From JBGAQP01 sp044220635 (GTDB lineage: Bacteria; Pseudomonadota; Gammaproteobacteria; Burkholderiales; Usitatibacteraceae): a stretch of 64,000 bases of DNA. The notes beneath the pieces are model-generated. The model was not told the DNA's origin and did not search any database. It saw only the letters and a program-made list of their open reading frames with translations. Positions 16,290 to 27,591 of this stretch are shown here, piece after piece (the stretch's first letter is position 1; each line of letters opens with the position of its first letter). Both the position numbers and the translations under genes were made by a program. Where the stretch lies: NCBI GenBank assembly GCA_044220635.1, contig JBGAQP010000001.1:124001-188000 (forward strand). The letters are read 5' to 3'.

Positions 16290-18304
16290 GCCTGGGTGAG
16301 GAAGAGCAGCGCCACGAGGGTGACGAAGCTGTAGAGGAGGTAGATCGAGATCTTGCCGCGCTGCAGCAGGCCCACGGCCCGCGAGATCGCCTCGGTCGCC
16401 GCGGCGATGCGCAGGTACACCCAGGACCACATCGGGTCCTCGATCGTGACGCGGTAGCGCGGGGACGCGTCGAAGGCCGAGGGAAGCTCGCGCTTCATGC
16501 GGAAGACCGGCTCGAAGATCTGGCGGATCGGCTGGCCGAAGCCCTCGGCGGTGTCCTGCATGCGCGAGGTCTGCAGCGGGAAGCCGCAGTCCCAGGGCCG
16601 TGCTCGGCGCAGCCTGCCGTGGTAGAAGCGGCGCACGAGGACGAAGGTGAGCAGCACGATCACCACCGTCACCAGCAGGAAGACGAGCGGGCTGTAGGAG
16701 GCGCGCTCGGCCGAGACCGGGGCGAGCAGGAGCCAGTCGCCCACGCGCCCGCTCTGCGCGAGGCCGCGGCCCACCAGCGTGTAGGGAATCGGGTCGATCA
16801 TCTCGATCACCGCCACCGGGAAGAGCCCGAAGACGACGCAGGCCGCGGTGAGCCAGACGAGCCCCAGGCGCTCGAGGGGCCCCGCGTCGTGGGCCTGGGC
16901 GAGCTTCTCCTCGCGCGGCCGGCCGAGGAAGACGATCCCGAAGAACTTGACCATCACGTAGCCGGCGAGCGCCGCGACGAGCACGACGCCCGCGGCGAAG
17001 ATCGGCACCAGCATCTTGAGGTAGGGGTTGGGCAGCCCCCCGGTGAAGAGGAAGCCCTGCAGCAGCAGCCACTCGGAGACGAAGCCGTTCGAGGGCGGCA
17101 GCCCCGCGCTCGCGATCACGCCCACGAGCGTGGTCCACGCGACCCAGGGCATGAAGCGCATGAGCCCGCCGAGCTTGCCGAGGCTCCTTTCCTGCGTGGC
17201 GTGCAGCACCGAGCCCGTGCCGAGGAAGAGCAGGCTCTTGAACATCGCGTGGTTCAGGCAGTGGTAGAGCACCGCCGTGAGCGCGAGGGCGGCGAGCGAG
17301 GGCATCCGGTAGGCGGTGAAGACGATCGCGAGGCCGATCCCCACCACGAGCAGCCCGATGTTCTCGATCGAGGAGTAGGCGAGCAGGCGCTTCATGTCGA
17401 CCTGGGCGGCGGCGAACACCACGCCGAAGAGCGCGGTCGCTAGCCCCACGACGAGCGCGATCACCCCCCACCACCACAGGGGGGTCGCGATGAGGTCGAA
17501 GGTGACGCGCATCATCCCGTAGATCGCGGTCTTGAGCATCACGCCGCTCATGAGCGCGGAGACCGGCGAGGGCGCGGCCGGGTGCGCCTCGGGCAGCCAG
17601 ATGTGCAGCGGCAGGATCCCCGCCTTCGCCCCGAAGCCCAGGAGCGCGAGCACGAAGGCGCACGAGGACCAGAAGGGCGTGAGCGACTGGCTGCGCATGT
17701 TCGCGAAGGTGTAGTCGCCGGTGTTCGCCTGCAGGACCCCGAAGCACAGCAGGATCGCGATCGCGCCGATGTGCGCGACGACGAGGTAGAGGTAGCCCGC
17801 GCGCCGGATCTCGGCGATGCGGTGGTTCGTGGTGACCAGGAAGAACGAGGCGAGCGCCATGAGCTCCCAGGTGACCATGAAGGCGTAGGCGTCGTCGGCG
17901 AGGAGCACCATCGCCATCGCGGCGAGGAAGAGGTGGTACTGCAGGCACATGAGGCCGGGGGGCGTGCCCTCGCCCGGGCGGAAGTAGCCGCCGGCGAAGA
18001 TCGAGATGCCCGCGCTCGCCACCCCGAGCAGGACCAGGAAGAACGCCGAGAGGGCGTCGAGGCGCAGGTGGAAGGGCAGCCCCGGCAGGCCGATGGCGAG
18101 CACCGCGGTCTGGGGTGTCCCCGGGAGCGATGCGAGCGCCACGCCGGCGAGCACGACGCTCAGCGCCGCCGAGAGCGGGAAGATCCGGTGGGCGACGACG
18201 CGGAAGTCGCGCAGCCACACGATCCCGGCCGCGCCGAGGGCGAGCCATGCCGCGACCACGCCCATCGCCCAGTCGATCGGCAGCAGGGCCTGCGCGACGT
18301 CCAT
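16286..18304 (-). CDS. hyfB: HyfB/NuoL-like proton-channel membrane subunit
   Basis: A 672-residue antiporter-type subunit, the longest of the set. It contains FMVTWELMALASFFLVTTN with the membrane glutamate, GAKAGILPLHIWLPEAHPAAPSPVSALMSGVMLK with the channel lysine, and RLLAYSSIENIGLL. The C-terminal extension (PWDCGFPLQTSRMQDTAEGFGQPI...) is typical of HyfB/HycC. It starts two bases after the response-regulator gene, so the regulator appears to be the first gene of the same operon. Confidence 0.92.
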   Translation of the reverse strand: MDVAQALLPIDWAMGVVAAWLALGAAGIVWLRDFRVVAHRIFPLSAALSVVLAGVALASLPGTPQTAVLAIGLPGLPFHLRLDALSAFFLVLLGVASAGISIFAGGYFRPGEGTPPGLMCLQYHLFLAAMAMVLLADDAYAFMVTWELMALASFFLVTTNHRIAEIRRAGYLYLVVAHIGAIAILLCFGVLQANTGDYTFANMRSQSLTPFWSSCAFVLALLGFGAKAGILPLHIWLPEAHPAAPSPVSALMSGVMLKTAIYGMMRVTFDLIATPLWWWGVIALVVGLATALFGVVFAAAQVDMKRLLAYSSIENIGLLVVGIGLAIVFTAYRMPSLAALALTAVLYHCLNHAMFKSLLFLGTGSVLHATQERSLGKLGGLMRFMPWVAWTTLVGVIASAGLPPSNGFVSEWLLLQGFLFTGGLPNPYLKMLVPIFAAGVVLVAALAGYVMVKFFGIVFLGRPREEKLAQAHDAGPLERLGLVWLTAACVVFGLFPVAVIEMIDPIPYTLVGRGLAQSGRVGDWLLLAPVSAERASYSPLVFLLVTVVIVLLTFVLVRRFYHGRLRRARPWDCGFPLQTSRMQDTAEGFGQPIRQIFEPVFRMKRELPSAFDASPRYRVTIEDPMWSWVYLRIAAATEAISRAVGLLQRGKISIYLLYSFVTLVALLFLTQA

Positions 18305-18306
18305 CG

Positions 18307-19017
18307 TCAGACGGTCTCGACGGTCGTGTTGAGGTAGTAGCCCGCGCCGCGCTCGGTCTTGATCAGGGACGGCTGGTTGGGGGAGGCCTCGATCTTGCGG
18401 CGCAGCCGCAGGATCTGGACGTCGATGGAGCGGTCGTAGATGTCGTCGTGCAGGCGGCTCGCCTCGAGCAGCTGGTCGCGCGTGAGCACGCGCTGCGGCG
18501 AGCGCAGGAACGCGACCAGCAGCGCGTATTCGCTGTTGGTGAGCTCGACCTGGGCGCCTTCGGCGGACTTCAGGCGCCGCGTGCCCGTGTTGAGCTCCCA
18601 GCCGGAGAAGCGGTAGGCGCGCACGCTCTCGCCGCGGCGCGTCGCGCGCTTGCCCTCGGTGCGGCGCAGGACCGCCTTGATGCGCGCGAGGAGCTCGCGC
18701 TGGCTGAAGGGCTTGGTCACGTAGTCGTCGGCGCCGAGCTCGAGGCCCATGACGCGGTCGGCCTCCTCCTTGCGGCCCGTGAGGATGATGATCGGCAGGT
18801 CGAGCGACTGGCGCAGGCGCCGGGCGATCGCGAGCCCGTCCTCGTCCGGGAGCTTGAGGTCGAGGATCACGAGGTCGACCACCTCGACGCCGAGGACGCG
18901 GTCCATGTCGGCGCCGCTCTCGGCGACCGAGACCTTGAAATCGTGCTCGCCGAGGTACTCGCGGATCAGGTCGCGGATGGCGGGGTCGTCGTCGACGACG
19001 AGGATGTGGGCTTCCAC
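18307..19017 (-). CDS. OmpR/PhoB-family response regulator, first gene of the hyf-like operon
   Basis: A DNA-binding response regulator of 236 residues from the GTG at 19017. The receiver has the acidic triad DDD (9-11), the phospho-acceptor in LVILDLKLPDEDG, and KPF. The C-terminal winged helix (LTNSEYALLVAFLRSPQRVLTRDQLLEAS...DRSIDVQILRLRRKIE...TERGAGYYL) is complete. An ATG at 19056 would add 13 residues, but a good -10 box (TAAAAT, 19060-19055) overlaps it, so I prefer the GTG. It faces a hybrid histidine kinase and is followed two bases later by hyfB, so it probably controls the complex. Confidence 0.88.
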   Translation of the reverse strand: MEAHILVVDDDPAIRDLIREYLGEHDFKVSVAESGADMDRVLGVEVVDLVILDLKLPDEDGLAIARRLRQSLDLPIIILTGRKEEADRVMGLELGADDYVTKPFSQRELLARIKAVLRRTEGKRATRRGESVRAYRFSGWELNTGTRRLKSAEGAQVELTNSEYALLVAFLRSPQRVLTRDQLLEASRLHDDIYDRSIDVQILRLRRKIEASPNQPSLIKTERGAGYYLNTTVETV

Positions 19018-19054
19018 CGGGATCGGGGTCGGGCGTTTTCGGGCTCCAGGGGGC

Positions 19055-19079
19055 ATTTTAACGCCGGAGACCGTAGAAT
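19055..19079. promoter_or_regulatory. Divergent -10 boxes between response regulator and histidine kinase
   Basis: On the minus strand TAAAAT (19060-19055) can serve the regulator/hyf operon. On the plus strand TAGAAT (19074-19079) can serve the kinase. No clear -35 box is seen for either, which would fit activator-dependent promoters. Confidence 0.3.
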
Positions 19080-19100
19080 CCGAAGCGGGTCCGCGATTCC

Positions 19101-21569
<2,469 letters not shown>

Positions 21570-21630
21570 GGCGCTTGCCCGGCGGGGCCGGGCGGGGCTA
21601 GCATCGGGCCGTCCCTCCTCGGGAGTCGGC

Positions 21631-22209
21631 ATGAGACCCGGCATCCACAGCATCCTCGCGGCCGCGGGCATCGGCGTGGCGCTCGCTTGCCACGCGGAGG
21701 ACCCGGCGTGGAAGCTCGAGCTCAAGCCCGAGAAGGGCCTGCCCAACGGCAAGGTCGCGATCGTCAAGGGCACCGCGAAGCCCGGGGGCGACCGGTTCTT
21801 CATCCCGAACGTCTTCGTGCTCCAGCCGGTCGTCGTCACGCTGGTGGCCGGCAACCCGCGCGACGAGCTGCGCCTCGTGCTGGGCAAGGACCGGTGGGAC
21901 GAGACGCTGCGCGAGGCCGCCACGGGAGGCGACGGCAAGGCGATCGTGAAGCTGCGCACGCAGGGGGAGCTGCGCATGACCGTGAAGGGCGCCCGGCCCG
22001 GCCCGTACTATCTCGTCGCGTGGGTCGGCGACGAGGTGAAGGTCGAGCCCGAGCCGGTGCTCACGTCCATGGCCGAGTACCGCAAGGCGCATCCCGGCTC
22101 GTGGCTCGAGCGCCTGGGCCCGGCACTCGCCTGGGCCTCGATCGCCGCGGTGCTCGCGGGCCTCGCGGCGGGCGCCTTCCTGTTCGTGCGCAGGCGCAGC
22201 GCGAAATGA
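21631..22209 (+). CDS. Secreted or membrane-tethered protein of unknown function
   Basis: A 192-residue protein with an N-terminal signal sequence (HSILAAAGIGVALACHAEDP), a periplasmic beta-rich region, and one C-terminal membrane span (AWASIAAVLAGLAAGAFLFV) followed by basic residues. That layout places the domain outside the inner membrane with a cytoplasmic tail. I do not recognise the family. The ATG at 21631 gives a sensible signal peptide. It overlaps the next gene by four bases, so the two are probably made together. Confidence 0.65.
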   Translation: MRPGIHSILAAAGIGVALACHAEDPAWKLELKPEKGLPNGKVAIVKGTAKPGGDRFFIPNVFVLQPVVVTLVAGNPRDELRLVLGKDRWDETLREAATGGDGKAIVKLRTQGELRMTVKGARPGPYYLVAWVGDEVKVEPEPVLTSMAEYRKAHPGSWLERLGPALAWASIAAVLAGLAAGAFLFVRRRSAK

Positions 22210-22916
22210 GACCGATCCTGGCGATCGCCGCGGTCGCGGCCCTCCTCGGCGCCATCCCCCCCGTCCGCGCGCAGGGCGACCTGCCGCGCGCGATCACGCC
22301 CGCGCAGCTCGAGGGCGAGCTCGAGACCCGCCGGCAGAACACGGAGGCGCGCGAGGCCGCGGGCTCCGGCACGCGCTCGGGCGTGGAGACGGGGCTGGGG
22401 TGGACGAGCTACGGCATCGGCGTGGTGGACAGCCTGCGCGAGCTCCAGGGCGCCCACGAGGGGCTTCACGGCACCGACGCGACCTGCATGGACCTGTCGG
22501 CCGCGGGCGCGCCCTCGATGCCCGTCAACTGCGGCGACAACAGCTCGGCCTGCGGGCAGTGCTATTCGCAGGCGTACCGGGAGCTGAACGGCATGCGCGT
22601 GAACCTCGAGCGCCTGCGCTGCACCTACCGCGCCTACAAGCGCTACGTGGACGCGGCGGTCGCCTTCGGCGACAACGCCTCGGGGATCCACGCGGTGACA
22701 GGGCTCGTGTGGCAGAACGAGCGCGCCGGAATCATGCGCGAGTTCGACAAGCTCAACCGCACCTACGACCAGAAGTACGCGCAGATGATGCCCAACCTGC
22801 GCCGCGCGCTCGAGAAGGTGGCGCAGTGCGAGGCGCAGCACTTCAACGAGCGCGACTGGTACAACCGCTTCGGCTTCATCTACTACACGTTCATGGCGGA
22901 CCGCTACAAGCGCTGA
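22206..22916 (+). CDS. Secreted cysteine-containing protein of unknown function
   Basis: A 236-residue protein with a signal peptide (ILAIAAVAALLGAIPPVRAQ), then a mostly helical region. Six cysteines fall between about residues 97 and 139 (TCMDLS, NCGDNSSACGQCYSQ, RLRCTYRAY), and a later one sits in VAQCEAQ. The CGQC pair resembles a redox motif but no thioredoxin fold is evident, and no CxxCH is present. The ATG overlaps the upstream stop (ATGA). Function unknown; an oxidised, disulphide-bonded periplasmic protein is likely. Confidence 0.65.
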   Translation: MRPILAIAAVAALLGAIPPVRAQGDLPRAITPAQLEGELETRRQNTEAREAAGSGTRSGVETGLGWTSYGIGVVDSLRELQGAHEGLHGTDATCMDLSAAGAPSMPVNCGDNSSACGQCYSQAYRELNGMRVNLERLRCTYRAYKRYVDAAVAFGDNASGIHAVTGLVWQNERAGIMREFDKLNRTYDQKYAQMMPNLRRALEKVAQCEAQHFNERDWYNRFGFIYYTFMADRYKR

Positions 22917-22937
22917 GCGCGGGCCTGCGGAATGAAA

Positions 22938-22959
22938 AAGGCCCGCCGGAGCGGGCCTT
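22938..22959. terminator. Bidirectional intrinsic terminator
   Basis: AAGGCCCGC-CGGA-GCGGGCCTT, a perfect 9-bp stem with a four-base loop. It is preceded by an A-run that becomes a T-run for the minus strand. It sits between the convergent ends of the secreted-protein pair (22916) and pilU (23020). Confidence 0.8.
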
Positions 22960-23019
22960 CGTGCGTGCGCCTTCCAGCGCAGCCCCGGTCTCGGTGCCGG
23001 GGTGACGGCGTGCGCCCTC

Positions 23020-24159
23020 TTATTTCACGATCTCCAGATGCTCCAGTCCGGAGCCCAGGTCGCGATTCTTGGCGTTCTTGCTCTCGAGCTTGATCTTGAG
23101 CCGCAGGTCGTTCACGGAGTCGGCGTTGCGCAGTGCGTCCTCGTAGGTGATCATGTCGGCCTCGAAGAGGTCGAAGAGCGCCTGGTCGAAGGTCTGCATG
23201 CCTAGCTCGCGCGAGCGCGCGATCAGCGCCTTCATCTCGTGCACCTCGCCCTTGAAGATGAGGTCCTGCATGAGGGGGGAATTCAGCATGATCTCGATGG
23301 CGGCCACGCGCCCCTTGGTGCCCTTCTTCGGGATCAGGCGCTGCGAGATGATCGCCTTGAGGTTGAGCGAGAGGTCCATCAGGAGCTGCGCGCGCCTCTC
23401 CTCGGGGAAGAAGTTGATGATCCGGTCGAGGGCCTGGTTGGTCGAGTTCGCGTGCAGGGTGGACATGCACAGGTGGCCGGTCTCGGCGAAGGCGATGCCG
23501 TATTCCATCGTCTCGCGCTCGCGGATCTCGCCGATGAGGATCACGTCCGGCGCCTGGCGCAGCGTGTTCTTCAGCGCCGAGAACCAGTCGTTGGTGTCCA
23601 CGCCGACCTCGCGCTGCGTGACGATGCAGTTGTTGTGCTCGTGCACGTACTCGACCGGGTCCTCGATCGTGATGATGTGGCCGTAGCTGTTCTCGTTGCG
23701 GTGGCCGATCATCGCGGCGAGCGAGGTCGACTTCCCCGAGCCCGTGCCACCCACGAAGATCACGAGCCCGCGCTTGGTCATCGCCACGTCCTTGAGCACG
23801 TGGGGCAGGCCGAGCTCGTCGAACTTGGGGATCGTCGTGGTGATGGTGCGCAGCACGAGGCCCGAGCGGCCCTGCTGGACGAAGGCGTTCACGCGGAAGC
23901 GCCCGATCCCGGATGGGCTGATCGCGAAGTTGCACTCGTTGGTCGCCTCGAACTCGGCCGCCTGCTTGTCCGTCATGATCGAGCGGGCGAGCTCCTGGGT
24001 GTGGATCGGCGAGAGGCTTTGCTGCGAGACGGGCATGACCTTGCCGTCGACCTTCATCGCCGGCGGGAAGCCCGCGGTGATGAAGAGGTCCGAGCCCTTG
24101 CGCGCGACGAGGGCGCGCAGCAGGTCGTGCATGAACTTGAGTGATTGTTCGCGTTCCAT
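23020..24159 (-). CDS. pilU: Type IV pilus retraction ATPase PilU
   Basis: A 379-residue hexameric ATPase that works with PilT to retract type IV pili. Walker A VGGTGSGKSTS is near residue 136. The Asp box reads ITIEDPVEYVHEH, Walker B ILIGEIRERETM, and the His box HLCMSTLHANST. The longer C-terminus and the MKALIARSRELGMQTFDQALFDL block, without PilT's AIRNLIRE motif, mark it as PilU. It follows pilT by 25 bp on the same strand, an arrangement common in betaproteobacteria. Confidence 0.93.
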   Translation of the reverse strand: MEREQSLKFMHDLLRALVARKGSDLFITAGFPPAMKVDGKVMPVSQQSLSPIHTQELARSIMTDKQAAEFEATNECNFAISPSGIGRFRVNAFVQQGRSGLVLRTITTTIPKFDELGLPHVLKDVAMTKRGLVIFVGGTGSGKSTSLAAMIGHRNENSYGHIITIEDPVEYVHEHNNCIVTQREVGVDTNDWFSALKNTLRQAPDVILIGEIRERETMEYGIAFAETGHLCMSTLHANSTNQALDRIINFFPEERRAQLLMDLSLNLKAIISQRLIPKKGTKGRVAAIEIMLNSPLMQDLIFKGEVHEMKALIARSRELGMQTFDQALFDLFEADMITYEDALRNADSVNDLRLKIKLESKNAKNRDLGSGLEHLEIVK

Positions 24160-24184
24160 GGTGCCTCCTGGGGTCGCCGCCGGG

Positions 24185-25228
24185 TCAGCCGATGAAGATG
24201 TCCTTGTTCATCGCCTTGGACCGCGCCTCGGGGACGGCGACGAGGTTGCGCTTCACGAGGTCGAGAAGGTTCTGGTCGAGGGTCTGCATCCCCACCGCCT
24301 GGCCGGTCTGGATCGCCGAGTACATCTGCGCGACCTTGTTCTCGCGGATGAGGTTGCGGATGGCGGGGGTGCCGATCATGATCTCGTGCGCCGCGACCCG
24401 CCCCGTGCCGTCCTTGGTCTTGCACAGCGTCTGCGAGATCACCGACCGGAGCGATTCCGAGAGCATCGCGCGGATCATCTCCTTCTCCGCCGCCGGGAAC
24501 ACGTCGATGATGCGGTCCACGGTCTTCGCGGCCGACGACGTGTGCAGGGTGCCGAACACCAGGTGGCCGGTCTCCGCCGCGGTCATCGCGAGGCGGATCG
24601 TCTCCAGGTCGCGCATCTCGCCCACGAGGATGATGTCCGGGTCCTCGCGAAGGGCGCTGCGCAGCGCGTTGGCGAAGGACAGCGTGTGCGGTCCCACCTC
24701 GCGCTGGTTGATGAGGCACTTCTTCGCCTCGTGCACGAACTCGATCGGGTCCTCGACCGTGAGGATGTGCCCGTACTCGTTGTCGTTCACGTGGTTGATC
24801 ATCGCCGCGAGCGTGGTCGACTTGCCCGAGCCCGTGGGCCCGGTGACGAGCACGAGGCCCCGGGGCTGGTTGGCGATCTCGGCGAAGATCTTCGGGGCGT
24901 TCAACTCCTCGAGCGTGAGCACCTTGGAGGGAATCGTCCGGAACACGGCGCCCGCGCCGCGGTTCTGGTTGAAGGCGTTGACGCGGAAGCGCGCGAGGTT
25001 CGGGATCTCGAAGGAGAAGTCGACCTCGAGCGTCTCCTCGTACACCTTGCGCTGCGAGTCGTTCATGATGTCGTACACCATCCCGTGCACGTCCTTGTGC
25101 TCGAGGGGGGGCACGTTGATGCGGCGGACGTCGCCGTGCACGCGGATCATGGGCGGCAGGCCCGCGGAAAGGTGGAGGTCCGAGGCCTTGTTCTTGACCG
25201 AGAAGGCCAGCAGTTCGGCGATGTCCAT
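24185..25228 (-). CDS. pilT: Type IV pilus twitching-motility ATPase PilT
   Basis: A 347-residue retraction ATPase. The motifs are Walker A VTGPTGSGKSTT, Asp box LTVEDPIEFVHE, Walker B IILVGEMRDLETI, His box HLVFGTLHTSSA, and the C-terminal AIRNLIRENKVAQMYSAIQTGQ typical of PilT. The frame extends further upstream, but the ATG at 25228 (MDIAELLAFSVKNKASDLHLS) is the canonical start. No pilus structural genes are in the window. It is divergent from yggS across a 97-bp gap. Confidence 0.96.
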   Translation of the reverse strand: MDIAELLAFSVKNKASDLHLSAGLPPMIRVHGDVRRINVPPLEHKDVHGMVYDIMNDSQRKVYEETLEVDFSFEIPNLARFRVNAFNQNRGAGAVFRTIPSKVLTLEELNAPKIFAEIANQPRGLVLVTGPTGSGKSTTLAAMINHVNDNEYGHILTVEDPIEFVHEAKKCLINQREVGPHTLSFANALRSALREDPDIILVGEMRDLETIRLAMTAAETGHLVFGTLHTSSAAKTVDRIIDVFPAAEKEMIRAMLSESLRSVISQTLCKTKDGTGRVAAHEIMIGTPAIRNLIRENKVAQMYSAIQTGQAVGMQTLDQNLLDLVKRNLVAVPEARSKAMNKDIFIG

Positions 25229-25295
25229 TTGCGGTTCTCGCGTTTCGGGTGGGTTCGTGCCCGCGGCAAGGCGCGGGCCGCGCGGGTTGCTGCGG

Positions 25296-25301
25296 TAGAA
25301 T
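25296..25301 (+). promoter_or_regulatory. Possible -10 box for yggS-proC-yggT
   Basis: TAGAAT lies 24 bp before the yggS start, inside the 97-bp gap between the divergent pilT and yggS genes. No convincing -35 box is visible. Confidence 0.3.
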
Positions 25302-25325
25302 GCGCCTCGGAAAGTCGAACCGATT

Positions 25326-26018
25326 ATGTCCCCAATCGCCGCCAGCCTGCAAGCCGTCAGACGGCGCATTTCCGAGGCGTTACAAGGGGATAGCCGCGCC
25401 GTGACGCTGGTCGCGGTGTCCAAGACGCGCTCGCCCGAGGCGATCCGCGAAGCCTTCGGGGCCGGGGCCCGCGACTTCGGCGAGAATTACGCGCAGGAAG
25501 CCCTTCCCAAGATCGCCGCGCTTTCCGACCTCCCGATCACCTGGCACTACATCGGTGCGCTGCAGACCAACAAGGCGCGCGACGTCGCCACGCACTTCGA
25601 CTGGGTGCACGGCCTGGACCGCGCGAAGCACGCCGCGGCGCTCTCCCGGCATCGCCCCGCCTCGCGCGGGCCGCTCGATGTGTGCATCCAGGTGAACATC
25701 AGCGCCGAGGCCACCAAGGGCGGCGTCGGCGCGGCCGAGGTGGGAGCGCTCGCGCGCGAGGTCGCGGCACTGCCGGGCCTCAGGCTTCGCGGGCTCATGG
25801 GGATGGCGAGCCCCGTCCCGGACGAAAGGCGCGTGCGCTCGGAGTTCGCGGCCCTGCGCGCGGCGCTCGAGGGCCTGAAGCGCGAGGGCTACGGGGTCGA
25901 CACGCTTTCCATGGGCATGACGCAGGATTTCGAGTGGGCGATCGCCGAGGGCGCGACGATGGTGCGCATCGGGACGGCGATCTTCGGGGAGCGGGAGCGC
26001 AAGGCGGTGGCGGCGTGA
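25326..26018 (+). CDS. yggS: PLP homeostasis protein, YggS/PLPBP family
   Basis: A 230-residue pyridoxal-phosphate-binding protein that buffers PLP and affects amino-acid metabolism; it has no known catalysis. The PLP lysine lies in LVAVSKTRSPEAI. Other blocks are FGENYAQEALPKI, WHYIGALQTNKAR, QVNISAEATKGGV and LSMGMTQDFEWAIAEGATMVRIGTAIFG. Its stop overlaps the GTG of proC. The yggS-proC-yggT order beside pilT is widespread in proteobacteria. Confidence 0.95.
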   Translation: MSPIAASLQAVRRRISEALQGDSRAVTLVAVSKTRSPEAIREAFGAGARDFGENYAQEALPKIAALSDLPITWHYIGALQTNKARDVATHFDWVHGLDRAKHAAALSRHRPASRGPLDVCIQVNISAEATKGGVGAAEVGALAREVAALPGLRLRGLMGMASPVPDERRVRSEFAALRAALEGLKREGYGVDTLSMGMTQDFEWAIAEGATMVRIGTAIFGERERKAVAA

Positions 26019-26827
26019 AGGTCGCGTTCATCGGCGGCGGCAACATGGCGAGCGCCATCCTCGGCGGTCTCGTCGCGCGCGGGCGAAGTGGCGCCGATTT
26101 CGTCGTCGTCGAGCCTTCGGCCGAAGCGCGCGAGCGCCTCGCGACGCGCTTCGGCGTGAACGCGCTCGCCGCGCCGGGCCCGGAGCTCGCGGGGACTTCC
26201 GCGATCGTGCTCGCCGTGAAGCCCCAGCAGATGCGCGCGGCCGCCTCCGCGTTGCGGCCCTTCCTCGCGGGGCAGCTCGTGCTTACCATCGCCGCGGGCA
26301 TCCGCCTCGCGGACCTCTCGCGTTGGCTCGGGGGCCACGGGCGGCTCGTGCGCGCGATGCCCAACACGCCGGCGCTCGTGCACGCGGGCATCACCGGCCT
26401 CTTCGCCCCGCCGGCGGTGGGCGAGGCGGACCGGCGCGACGCCGAGGGCCTGCTGTCCGCCGTGGGCTCCACGCTCTGGTTCGCCGCGGAGTCCGACCTC
26501 GACGCGGTGACCGCGGTCTCGGGCAGCGGCCCGGCCTACGTCTTCTATGCGATCGAGGCCCTCGAGAACGCCGCGCGCGAGCTCGGCCTCTCCCCCGAGG
26601 CCGCGCGCCGGCTCGCGGTCGAGACCTTCGCCGGGGCCTCCCGCCTCGCGGCCGAGCGCGGCGAGGACCCGGCGGCGCTGCGCGCGCAGGTCACCTCGAA
26701 GGGCGGCACCACGGAGCGCGCGCTCGGCGTGCTCGACGAGGCCCGCGTGAAGGCGAAGTTCGCCGCCGCGGTGAAGGCGGCCTGCGAGCGCTCGCGCGAG
26801 CTGGGCGAAGAGTTCGGGAAGGACTGA
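26015..26827 (+). CDS. proC: Pyrroline-5-carboxylate reductase
   Basis: A 270-residue enzyme catalysing the last step of proline synthesis with NAD(P)H. The Rossmann motif FIGGGNMASAILGG is at the very start. VRAMPNTPALVHAGITGL and the C-terminal VSGSGPAYVFYAIEAL and TSKGGTTERAL blocks are intact. The GTG at 26015 overlaps the yggS stop (GTGA). The window also holds proA, on the other strand; proB is not seen. Confidence 0.95.
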   Translation: MKVAFIGGGNMASAILGGLVARGRSGADFVVVEPSAEARERLATRFGVNALAAPGPELAGTSAIVLAVKPQQMRAAASALRPFLAGQLVLTIAAGIRLADLSRWLGGHGRLVRAMPNTPALVHAGITGLFAPPAVGEADRRDAEGLLSAVGSTLWFAAESDLDAVTAVSGSGPAYVFYAIEALENAARELGLSPEAARRLAVETFAGASRLAAERGEDPAALRAQVTSKGGTTERALGVLDEARVKAKFAAAVKAACERSRELGEEFGKD

Positions 26828-26835
26828 GCGCGGCC

Positions 26836-27423
26836 ATGCTCCAGCAGGCGATCGCCTTCGTCCTCGACGCGGTCTTCCACCTCTTCATCCTCGCCGCGCT
26901 CCTGCGCTTCTGGATGCAGGCGCTGCGCGCGAGCGTGCGCAACCCCATCGCCCAGTTCACGATGGCGCTCACCGATTTCGCCGTGAAGCCGCTGCGCCGG
27001 GTCCTGCCCGGGCTCTTCGGCCTCGACCTCGCCTCCCTCGCCGTGGCCTGGGCGGCGGAGTTCCTGCTCCAGGCGCTCCTGCTGCTCGTCCTGCAGGCCC
27101 CGCTCGGGGACAACCCCGGGGCGCTTTCCGTGGTGCTCTTCATCGCCTTCGTGAAGCTGCTGCGGCTCACGGTCTACGTGTTCATGGGCGCGGTGTTCAT
27201 CCAGGCGCTGCTCAGCTGGGTGAACCCCTACCACCCGATCCGGCCCTTCTTCGACGCGCTCGCGCGCCCGGTCCTCAAGCCCCTGCAGAAGGCGGTGCCC
27301 CCGATCGGGGGCGTGGACATCACGCCCGTGCTGGCGCTCATCGCCGGCCAGCTCGTGCTCATGCTCCCCGTGGGCTGGCTCGAGTCCGAGGCGGCGAAGA
27401 TGCTCACGCGGGCGCTGCTCTGA
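26836..27423 (+). CDS. yggT: YggT-family membrane protein
   Basis: A 195-residue integral membrane protein with two YggT units, each two spans followed by a short amphipathic piece. Family blocks are RNPIAQFTMALTDFAVKPLRRVLPG and, in the second unit, LSWVNPYHPIRPFFDALARPVLKPLQKAVPPIGGVDITP. YggT has been linked to osmotic stress and, in other lineages, to organising membrane complexes, but its role is unclear. It starts eight bases after proC and ends the operon. Confidence 0.9.
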   Translation: MLQQAIAFVLDAVFHLFILAALLRFWMQALRASVRNPIAQFTMALTDFAVKPLRRVLPGLFGLDLASLAVAWAAEFLLQALLLLVLQAPLGDNPGALSVVLFIAFVKLLRLTVYVFMGAVFIQALLSWVNPYHPIRPFFDALARPVLKPLQKAVPPIGGVDITPVLALIAGQLVLMLPVGWLESEAAKMLTRALL

Positions 27424-27478
27424 GCCCTCGCGTCACGAAAATTGCGCTTGCGCCCCGCCGGATCCTCCGTGCGCGCGT

Positions 27479-27522
27479 TGCGTCGTAATTCGCTCGCTTC
27501 CCCGGGAAGGCTCGCCTACTGT
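27479..27522 (+). promoter_or_regulatory. Tentative promoter of the first small gene
   Basis: TACTGT at 27517-27522 is a possible -10 box 70 bp before the small gene at 27592. Exactly 38 bp upstream of it is TGCGTCGTAATTCGCT (27479-27494). It resembles a degenerate version of the CRP-like dyads found further right, at the same spacing. Weak on its own. Confidence 0.25.
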
Positions 27523-27591
27523 GGCCCCAGGCGTGAAGCGAGCGCCCCCGCCGGCCCGCCGGCGGTACCGCAACCACACCAGGAGCCAGCC

